NCBI RefSeq assembly: GCF_030271215.1
Contig: NZ_JASNGB010000023.1
Coordinates: forward strand, 1 to 19,051
Reading direction: 5' to 3'
Source of the DNA: Deinococcus rhizophilus
Lineage (GTDB): Bacteria > Deinococcota > Deinococci > Deinococcales > Deinococcaceae
Length of the DNA stretch: 19,051 nt
Shown here: positions 9,115 to 15,702 of the stretch, in pieces
Position numbering within the stretch: position 1 is the first letter of the stretch
Layout of the letters: each line of letters begins with the position of its first letter
Notes under the pieces: model-generated
Databases searched by the model: none
The model's input: the letters and a program-made list of their open reading frames with translations, nothing else
Told to the model about the DNA's origin: nothing
Translations under genes and position numbers: made by a program

Positions 9115-9599
9115 TCGTCCCCCTCCACCGTTTCCTGCGGGGCCACCTCGGTCAGCGCGTAGGCGATGGTGAGGCTGGCCCCCACGACCAGCAAGAAGAC
9201 GCCGAGGTCGAACAGCAGGGCGGTGGCCCACTCGAACTCGCCCGTGACGGCCGTGGTGATGTACCCGTAGTCGCTCTTGAGAAAGGGCTTGCCCAGCAGG
9301 TACGGCACCAGGCCCGTCGCAAAGGACAGCGCCAGTCCCCAGGGAATCAGCCGCACCGGGTCGAGGCGCAGCGCCGAAAAGCCGTAGGCGATGCGGTGCA
9401 GCACCAGCGCACACGCGGTCATCAGCCCGGCGATGAACCCGCCGCCCGGCGCGTTGTGCCCGCGCCACAGCAGCAAAAAGGAGAACAGCAGCACCAGCGC
9501 GAACACCGCCCGGCTGGTCGAGCGCAAGATGGGATCGCCCGACAGCGGGGCCGGGGCCGGGGCCTCCCGGCCAGTGGACGGGGTGGGGGGCCGGGTCAT
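9111..9599 (-). CDS. mnhB: Na+/H+ antiporter subunit MnhB/MrpB
   Basis: 162 residues. A Pro-rich N-terminus of about 25 residues, then PILRSTSRAVFALVLLFSFLLLWRGHNAPGGGFIAGLM, the hallmark of MrpB (GHNxPGGGFxGG-like), and three more membrane segments at about 55-75, 85-105 and 125-148. The ATG (9597-9599) overlaps the mnhA stop. In some organisms this domain is fused to MrpA; here it is separate, as in the seven-gene type of operon. Confidence 0.93.
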   Translation of the reverse strand: MTRPPTPSTGREAPAPAPLSGDPILRSTSRAVFALVLLFSFLLLWRGHNAPGGGFIAGLMTACALVLHRIAYGFSALRLDPVRLIPWGLALSFATGLVPYLLGKPFLKSDYGYITTAVTGEFEWATALLFDLGVFLLVVGASLTIAYALTEVAPQETVEGDE

Positions 9600-11908
9600 G
9601 ACCGCCTCCGGGTGGGGGGCTCCGCCGTGTCGTCGGGGGCCGTGCGGGGGCGGCCCGGCTTGCCCAGGCGCACCAGGCTCAGCACCGCGAGCGCGACCAT
9701 GCCCACCACCGTGATCTCGCCCAGGGTGTCAAAGCCCCGGAAGTCCACCAGCAGCACGTTGACCACGTTCTTGCCGCCGCCGCCCTTGTAGCTGTATTCC
9801 AGGTAGTAGGGCGAGATGGGCGGGGCCAGAAAGCGCACGCTGGAGAGCACCAGCAGCGTGAGGCCCACCCCGGCGAGCCCGGCCAGCCCCACGTCGAAGA
9901 CGTAGCGGCCCCGGGTGCGCGGCAGGTCCCGCACCCCCGGCAGGTACCGGAAGGCCAGCAGAAAGAGAATCACCGTCACGGCCTCCACCAGCAGTTGCGT
10001 CAGCGCGAGGTCGGGCGCCCGGAAGGCCAGAAAGGCCGCCGCACTCCCGAACCCCGTCAGGCCCGTCACGATCACGGCGGTCAGGCGCCCGCGCGAGAGC
10101 AGCACCCCCACCGCCCCCGCGACGAGCAGCGCGGCGACCGGCAGCACTCCCAGCGGCAACTCCCCGAAGGGATAGAACACCTGCGGCGCCCGCCACACCG
10201 CGTAGCCCGCCATCAGCGCGGCGGCGGCCAGCGTGATCCGCAGCTGGTCGGGCAGCGGCAGCCCCTGCGTCCGCGCGATCAGCCACGAGGAAAAGACGTT
10301 CACAGTCTGGGTCAGGCTGTAGTACACCGTGTTCGCGTTCACCCGGGGGGTCAGGCGCCGCCCCAGCGCCTCCATTCCACTGGCCTGCCACACCAGCACC
10401 GCCCCCAGCGCCCAGGTGAGAAAGGTCGCCAGCAGCGCGGGCGTGACCCCGTGCCACAGCTTGAGGTTCCCCTCGTAGGCCCCGAAGTTCAGGGCCCCCT
10501 GCGCGGTGCGGGTCAGGGCCTCGGCGGTGCCGGGCAGCAGCCCGAAGGCCAGCGCGGTCAGCGCGAGTCCGGCGGCGGGCAGGGTCAGGCCGGGCGGGGC
10601 CTCGTGCGGCTCGGCCCCGGCGGGGGCACGCGGCGCTCCCAGAAAGACCCGCAGCAGCCTCAGCGAGTACGCGAAGGTCAGCGCACTGCCCGCGACCGCC
10701 ACCGCCAGGAAGAGCGGCCCCTGATGAAGCATCGCCTCGTAGAACAGCTCCTTGGAGATGAAGCCGCCCAGCGGCGGCAGCCCCGCCATGCTCAGGGCCG
10801 CCAGCAGGGCCACCGCGAAGGTCAGCGGCAGCGCCCGCCGCAGGCCCCCCAGCAGCGGCAGTTCGCGGGTCCCGGTCTCATGGTCGATGATGCCCACCAC
10901 GAAAAAGAGCGCCGCCTTGAAGGCCGCGTGGTTGAGCAGGTGCGCGGTCGCGGCAAAGCGGCCCTCGGCGTCGGCCAGTCCGTAGAGGCTCATCAGCAGG
11001 CCCAGCTGCGACACGGTGGAATACGCCAGCAGCGCCTTGAGGTCGGTCTGCCGCAGCGCCAGCCACGACCCCCACACCAGCGTCGCCAGACCGACCGGCA
11101 CGATGATGGCCGACCACAGCGCCGCCCCGCCGAACAGCAGCCCGAACTTGGCGACCAGGACCACGCCCGCCTTGACCATCGTCGCGGAGTGCAGGAAGGC
11201 CGACACCGGGGTCGGGGCCTCCATCGCGGTGGGGAGCCACAGGTGGAAGGGGAGCTGGGCGCTCTTGGTAAAGGCTGCCAGCAGCGTGAGCAGCAGCGCC
11301 GGGGTGAAGTACGCCGACTCGCGCAGCGCCCCCACGTCCAGCGCCGAGAGCGACGTGCTGCCGCCCCCCAGCGCGATCATGGCGACCGCCGCCAGCATCG
11401 CGAGGCCGCCCAGCGCACTCACCAGAAACGCCTTGACCGCCCCGTCCCGCGCCGCCGAGCGGGTGTGCCACAGCCCGATCAGGAGGAAGCTCGTCACGCT
11501 GGTCATCTCCCAGAAGCCGAACAGCGCCACGAGGTTGTCGCTGAGGACCAGCCCCAGCATCGAGCCGCCAAACAGCAGGAGGTAGCTGTAAAAGCGCCCG
11601 AACCGTTCGCGCTCCGAGAGGTAGGCGACCGAGTACAGGCTCGCCAGCGTGCCGATCACACCGATCAGCACCGCGAACAGCAGAGAGAACCCGTCGCCCC
11701 GGAAGGCGAGGTCGAGGCCCAGGGTGGGCACCCAGCGGGTGACCTCCAGTGCGGGCGCCGCGCCCGGCATCCCCAGCAACTCGGGAATCAGCAGCAGGGC
11801 AGGCAAGAAGGCCGCTGCCGCGACGTACCCGGTGCGGCGGCCCAGCCTCGGGCCCAGCCACGCGGCGAGCGCGGCGATCAGGAAGGGAAAGAAGACCGCG
11901 AGCGTCAT
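9596..11908 (-). CDS. mnhA: Na+/H+ antiporter subunit MnhA/MrpA
   Basis: 770-residue largest subunit of the Mrp antiporter, homologous to NuoL, exchanging cytoplasmic Na+ for external protons. The antiporter module shows the conserved membrane residues: E134 in FGFWEMTSVTSFLLIGLWH, K215 and H222 in TKSAQLPFHLWLPTAMEAPTPVSAFLHSA, K246 in ATMVKAGVVLVAKFG and Lys in LGGFISKELFYEA. Towards the C-terminus lies the DUF4040/MbhD-like part with FRAPDLALTQLLVEAVTVILFLL and then an MbhE-like part ending in LGEITVVGMVALAVLSLVRLG. The length is slightly below the common 780-800. The gene leads the operon; an upstream mini-ORF with a strong SD overlaps its ATG by ATGA, and its own SD is weak (GGGCGG, too close). 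A long structured leader is probable. Confidence 0.95.
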   Translation of the reverse strand: MTLAVFFPFLIAALAAWLGPRLGRRTGYVAAAAFLPALLLIPELLGMPGAAPALEVTRWVPTLGLDLAFRGDGFSLLFAVLIGVIGTLASLYSVAYLSERERFGRFYSYLLLFGGSMLGLVLSDNLVALFGFWEMTSVTSFLLIGLWHTRSAARDGAVKAFLVSALGGLAMLAAVAMIALGGGSTSLSALDVGALRESAYFTPALLLTLLAAFTKSAQLPFHLWLPTAMEAPTPVSAFLHSATMVKAGVVLVAKFGLLFGGAALWSAIIVPVGLATLVWGSWLALRQTDLKALLAYSTVSQLGLLMSLYGLADAEGRFAATAHLLNHAAFKAALFFVVGIIDHETGTRELPLLGGLRRALPLTFAVALLAALSMAGLPPLGGFISKELFYEAMLHQGPLFLAVAVAGSALTFAYSLRLLRVFLGAPRAPAGAEPHEAPPGLTLPAAGLALTALAFGLLPGTAEALTRTAQGALNFGAYEGNLKLWHGVTPALLATFLTWALGAVLVWQASGMEALGRRLTPRVNANTVYYSLTQTVNVFSSWLIARTQGLPLPDQLRITLAAAALMAGYAVWRAPQVFYPFGELPLGVLPVAALLVAGAVGVLLSRGRLTAVIVTGLTGFGSAAAFLAFRAPDLALTQLLVEAVTVILFLLAFRYLPGVRDLPRTRGRYVFDVGLAGLAGVGLTLLVLSSVRFLAPPISPYYLEYSYKGGGGKNVVNVLLVDFRGFDTLGEITVVGMVALAVLSLVRLGKPGRPRTAPDDTAEPPTRRRS

Positions 11909-11955
11909 GGACCGCCCGCGTGCGGAATAGGCGGGAGTAGAGGCCGTGTGGGCAT
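11905..11955 (-). CDS. Upstream mini-ORF coupled to mnhA (16 residues, unproven)
   Basis: Reads MPTRPLLPPIPHAGGP. It has the best SD of the operon, GGAGG (11961-11965) five bases before its ATG, and its TGA overlaps the mnhA ATG (ATGA), while mnhA itself has only a poor SD. This layout suggests that mnhA is translated by re-initiation from the mini-ORF. Pro-Pro-Ile-Pro and six Pro in total could slow ribosomes. There is no proof that it is translated. Confidence 0.4.
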   Translation of the reverse strand: MPTRPLLPPIPHAGGP

Positions 11956-11988
11956 GGGAACCTCCGGGAATAGGGCGCCACCGCCCCG

Positions 11989-12060
11989 CCAGGGGTCCTG
12001 GAGACGGGAGGCGGTCGCCACTCAGCGACGGCGGGAGATGGAGCCGTCCCCCTCCGGCTC
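11989..12060 (-). promoter_or_regulatory. Three consecutive hairpins in the probable mnhA leader
   Basis: Perfect stems CCAGG (11989-11993) / CCTGG (11997-12001), GTCGC (12014-12018) / GCGAC (12025-12029) and GAGCCG (12041-12046) / CGGCTC (12055-12060), all on the transcribed leader of the mrp operon if transcription starts near 12121. I could not match it to a known riboswitch class, including cobalamin or TPP. Short GC stems are frequent at this base composition, so significance is limited. Confidence 0.3.
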
Positions 12061-12127
12061 CGCTGGTCCTCGGATTCGCCCGTGCCCCGGCGGGTGCCCC
12101 CGGGAAACCTGCGTCCGACCGGAGGTC

Positions 12128-12133
12128 AGTTTA
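12128..12133 (-). promoter_or_regulatory. Candidate -10 box of the mrp operon
   Basis: TAAACT on the minus strand, the only good TANNNT in the otherwise GC-rich upstream region. A start near 12121 would give a leader of about 210 bases before mnhA. The -35 zone (CGGTTCTT) is not convincing. Confidence 0.3.
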
Positions 12134-12229
12134 GCGGACAGGCGCGGAAGAACCGGGAGGGCGCACACGCGGCGCGGGGCAACCGCCGAAGTCAGGGCGC
12201 CGGGGGAAAAGCCCCCTCACCCCTCATGC

Positions 12230-12273
12230 GGACTCTGTTCACACGGACTCTGTTCATATGGACTCTGTCCAAC
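12230..12273. repeat. Three tandem 15-bp repeats
   Basis: Units start at 12230, 12245 and 12260: GGACTCTGTTCACAC, GGACTCTGTTCATAT and GGACTCTGTCCAAC (last one 14 bases, diverging at its end). The core GGACTCTG is identical in all three. Spacing is 15 bp, about one and a half helical turns. Confidence 0.8.
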
Positions 12274-12275
12274 CC

Positions 12276-12308
12276 GTGACCGAACCGGGAGGGCACCGCC
12301 CCGGTCAC
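12276..12308. repeat. 7-bp inverted repeat after the tandem repeats
   Basis: GTGACCG (12276-12282) and CGGTCAC (12302-12308) are perfect inverses around a 19-base loop; a pyrimidine-rich tail TCCTTTCCC follows on the plus strand. It could be a weak terminator or part of a repeat element. Confidence 0.4.
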
Positions 12309-12385
12309 TCCTTTCCCGCCCCCCGTTGTTTCCTGCTCGCTCTGCTTCGCCGTCATCGTGAATGGACGCCCCTTCCTGGGAAAAA

Positions 12386-12444
12386 CGGACTCGCTTGAGC
12401 AAACCTGCCCGCTGGGGACGCCACTCCTCAGCTTGGCGAGTCCG
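12386..12444. repeat. Long-loop hairpin repeat
   Basis: Perfect 9-bp inverted repeat CGGACTCGC (12386-12394) / GCGAGTCCG (12436-12444) with partial further pairing inside (TTGAGC with GCTTGG). A-rich CTGGGAAAAA precedes it. Size and shape resemble small dispersed repeats of Deinococcus; only one copy is in the window. Confidence 0.5.
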
Positions 12445-12557
12445 CTCGGGCGGAACGGTTTCTGTCACTGGTCAGCCGGAATCTGTGTCACCCCCGGTGG
12501 GAGGGAGGTGGCGGGCCAAGTGACTCGCCGGGCGGCCTGCAAGCTCCGGCCCATTCC

Positions 12558-12597
12558 TCTAGACCGCTCCCCCCGGCCCATACCCGCCCGGTCTAGA
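12558..12597 (+). promoter_or_regulatory. Dyad operator candidate over the aroG leader promoter
   Basis: TCTAGACCG (12558-12566) and its exact inverse CGGTCTAGA (12589-12597). Arm centres are 31 bp apart, close to three helical turns, and the right arm overlaps the -10 box. Each arm contains the palindrome TCTAGA, rare at this GC content. The left arm would lie near -45 from the presumed start. A regulator is not identified. Confidence 0.45.
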
Positions 12598-12599
12598 CT
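12594..12599 (+). promoter_or_regulatory. -10 box driving the aroG leader transcript
   Basis: TAGACT, 7 bases before the leader-peptide ATG at 12607, identical in sequence and spacing to the promoter at 4108. Transcription would start on or next to that ATG, giving a leader of about 147 bases before aroG. Confidence 0.65.
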
Positions 12600-12606
12600 G
12601 CGCCCC

Positions 12607-12657
12607 ATGTCGCCCCGCGCCGCGTTTCCCTGCTGGCCCCGTTTCCTCCGGGTCTGA
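12607..12657 (+). CDS. Leaderless attenuator leader peptide of aroG (16 residues)
   Basis: MSPRAAFPCWPRFLRV, with Phe at codons 7 and 13 and Trp at codon 10. There is no SD; the start codon lies 7 bases after TAGACT, so it would be read as the very 5' end of the mRNA. Codons 13-16 (12645-12652 within them) form the 5' arm of an antiterminator. A ribosome finishing at the TGA (12655-12657) would mask that arm; one stalled at Phe7, or probably at Trp10, would leave it mostly free. The aromatic content suits a DAHP synthase, which feeds Phe, Tyr and Trp synthesis. It is not a family I can name; translation is inferred from position and logic. Confidence 0.65.
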   Translation: MSPRAAFPCWPRFLRV

Positions 12658-12693
12658 CGCCGCGCTGCCCACCAGCCACCAGCCCCCCGGAGG
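12645..12693 (+). promoter_or_regulatory. Antiterminator stem of the aroG attenuator
   Basis: CCTCCGGG (12645-12652, inside the leader-peptide gene) is perfectly complementary to CCCGGAGG (12686-12693), and T12644-A12694 adds a ninth pair and T12643-G12695 a wobble. The 3' arm is exactly the 5' arm of the terminator, so only one of the two can form. A small CCCG (12638-12641) / CGGG (12649-12652) hairpin could act as the pause or anti-antiterminator stem. Confidence 0.65.
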
Positions 12694-12720
12694 AGTTCAG
12701 CTCTCCGGGCGTTTTCGTTT
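12686..12720 (+). terminator. Attenuator terminator upstream of aroG
   Basis: CCCGGAG (12686-12692) pairs with CTCCGGG (12703-12709), extended past a bulged G by AG (12694-12695) / CT (12701-12702) around a TTCAG loop; CGTTTTCGTTT follows. A good intrinsic terminator, but it lies between a promoter and the gene it serves, with only 33 bases to the aroG ATG, which is the placement of an attenuator rather than of a gene-end terminator. Confidence 0.8.
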
Positions 12721-12753
12721 GAGCCCCTGCTTTTCAGCCCCGAGAGGACCCCC

Positions 12754-13827
<1,074 letters not shown>

Positions 13828-13873
13828 CCCGGAGTTTTCCTTCATCCCCACGGTTGCCCGGCGGGCCAGCCTT

Positions 13874-13879
13874 CAGACT
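13874..13879 (+). promoter_or_regulatory. -10 box of leaderless gntK promoter
   Basis: CAGACT, 6 bases before the ATG at 13886, no SD. First base deviates from TANNNT. Confidence 0.45.
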
Positions 13880-13885
13880 GTCCCC

Positions 13886-14372
13886 ATGCGGTTGGTCGTG
13901 ATGGGCGCGGCAGGCAGTGGCAAGACGACGGTGGGGCGCGAGGTGAGCGCCCGGTCAGGCTGGCCGTTTCTGGACGGCGACGATTTCCATTCCCAGGAAT
14001 CCCGCCGCCGGATGGCCCGGGGCGAGGCGCTCACCGACGCGGACCGCTGGCCCTGGCTGGAGCGGCTGCGGACCGAACTGGAGGCGCGGCCCGCAGCCGT
14101 CCTGGCCTGCTCGGCGTTGCGGCGGGCCTACCGGGACGCGCTGCGGGGGCCTGGGGTCCGCTTTCTGTTCCTGCGGGTGCCGGAAGCGTTGCTGCACGGG
14201 CGCTTGGCGGCCCGCAGCGGGCACTACGCGGGGCCGGACCTGCTGCCCTCGCAACTCGCGGCGCTGGAGGAGCCGGGCCGGGACGAGCCGGATGTGCTGA
14301 CCCTGGGCGTGACGGCCGCCGATTCGCCCGCCGACCTCGCCGCCCGCGCCCTGACCGCGCTGGGGGTGGCCC

Positions 14373-14380
<8 letters not shown>
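13886..14380 (+). CDS. gntK: Gluconokinase (GntK family)
   Basis: 164-residue P-loop kinase phosphorylating gluconate to 6-phosphogluconate, entry to the pentose phosphate or Entner-Doudoroff routes. Walker A GAAGSGKT at residues 7-14; the gluconate-binding signature [29 protein letters not shown] follows at about 31-59 and is specific to GntK rather than other small kinases; [14 protein letters not shown] (about 74-87) is the next conserved block. The ATG at 13886 is chosen over an in-frame ATG inside aroG because of the -10 at 13874. Its end overlaps the start of the DUF2256 gene by 8 bases, so it is the first gene of a three-gene operon with uvsE; a metabolic link (NADPH supply for repair?) is speculative. 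Confidence 0.88.
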
Positions 14381-15454
<1,074 letters not shown>

Positions 15455-15487
15455 CCCATCCGCAGGACCGGCACGGCAGAGGACGCA

Positions 15488-15506
15488 CCCGGTCCGCCGG
15501 GGTTTT
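15488..15506 (+). terminator. Intrinsic terminator after uvsE
   Basis: CCCGG (15488-15492) and CCGGG (15497-15501) around a TCCG loop, then G and TTTT. Short but well formed, about 35 bases after the uvsE stop. Confidence 0.6.
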
Positions 15507-15559
15507 GCGGGCGCGGCGGGCTGCTTCAGCGCTCAGGAAGACTTCACGGTTCGGAACAG

Positions 15560-15581
15560 AAAAAAGGCCCCCGGGGGAGCC
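15560..15581 (-). terminator. Antisense-oriented terminator in the katE upstream region
   Basis: On the minus strand, GGCTCCCCCGGGGGCC (a near-palindromic stem of about six pairs) is followed by TTTTTT. It would stop transcripts running leftwards out of katE; no minus-strand gene is visible to its right. On the plus strand it is an A6 tract just upstream of the katE -10 and could instead serve as a promoter element. Confidence 0.4.
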
Positions 15582-15586
15582 CGCGC

Positions 15587-15592
15587 TACACT
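15587..15592 (+). promoter_or_regulatory. -10 box of the katE promoter
   Basis: TACACT, with a predicted start near 15599-15601. Unlike most promoters here it is 110 bases before the start codon, leaving a long leader. No RDRM-type palindrome and no clear -35 hexamer were seen. Confidence 0.55.
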
Positions 15593-15600
15593 GACGGCCA

Positions 15601-15670
15601 CGTTCAACGGAGTCTGGAGGGTCGCCTGAGCCGCGTTCTGGGCTGGTTCGGGCGACCTGCTCCGTTGACG
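15601..15670 (+). promoter_or_regulatory. Long 5'-terminal stem-loop of the katE mRNA
   Basis: TCAACGGAG (15604-15612) pairs perfectly with CTCCGTTGA (15660-15668), extendable by CG pairs past a bulged T; then GGTCGCC (15620-15626) with GGCGACC (15651-15657), then AGCC (15629-15632) with GGCT (15641-15644). Together about 20 pairs, starting within a few bases of the presumed transcription start. Likely roles are mRNA stabilisation or a regulatory fold; inference only. Confidence 0.7.
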
Positions 15671-15679
15671 CCCGCCTCC

Positions 15680-15700
15680 AATTCTCTTGGAAGGAGAGTT
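15680..15700 (+). promoter_or_regulatory. Hairpin masking the katE SD
   Basis: AATTCTC (15680-15686) pairs with GAGAGTT (15694-15700), seven pairs with one G-T wobble, loop TTGGAAG. The SD AAGGAGAG (15691-15698) lies partly in the loop and partly in the stem, two bases of spacing before the ATG at 15703 remain free. A modest-stability SD hairpin of this kind can respond to temperature or a binding factor. Confidence 0.55.
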
Positions 15701-15702
15701 CC

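Larger units (their letters stand above)
11956..12557. other. Gene-free region between the mrp operon and the aroG leader
   Basis: About 600 bases in which I see no convincing protein gene; open frames here lack SD or leaderless signals and have biased, non-protein-like composition. Contents: the probable minus-strand leader of mnhA (to about 12121), a 15-bp tandem repeat (12230-12273), a 7-bp inverted repeat (12276-12308) and a long hairpin repeat (12386-12444). GGGGG-AAAAG-CCCCC at about 12202-12215 is another small hairpin. Base composition is less GC-extreme around 12225-12480, with A/T-containing runs, consistent with noncoding or repeat DNA. Confidence 0.6.

Noticed and set aside
11960..12180. 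Cobalamin or TPP riboswitch before mnhA
   Set aside because: I looked for the conserved boxes of both classes on both strands and found only scattered similarity such as GGTGCCC; not enough to call.
9995..12361. Very long plus-strand open frame (788 codons) opposite mnhA
   Set aside because: It is antisense to mnhA, Gln/Arg/Pro-rich and without domain-like pattern; long shadow frames are expected at this GC content.
12217..12468. 83-residue minus-strand frame with repeated QSPxE units
   Set aside because: The repeats come from the 15-bp DNA tandem repeat; no SD, no leaderless box, no domain.
12358..12606. Upstream in-frame extension of the aroG leader peptide (99-residue version)
   Set aside because: It would run through the hairpin repeat and the promoter itself; the -10 box at 12594 makes the ATG at 12607 the first possible codon of the transcript.
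15455..15702. Radiation/desiccation response motif (RDRM) before katE or uvsE
   Set aside because: No palindrome of the TTATGTCATTGACATAA type was seen in the upstream regions of uvsE or katE.
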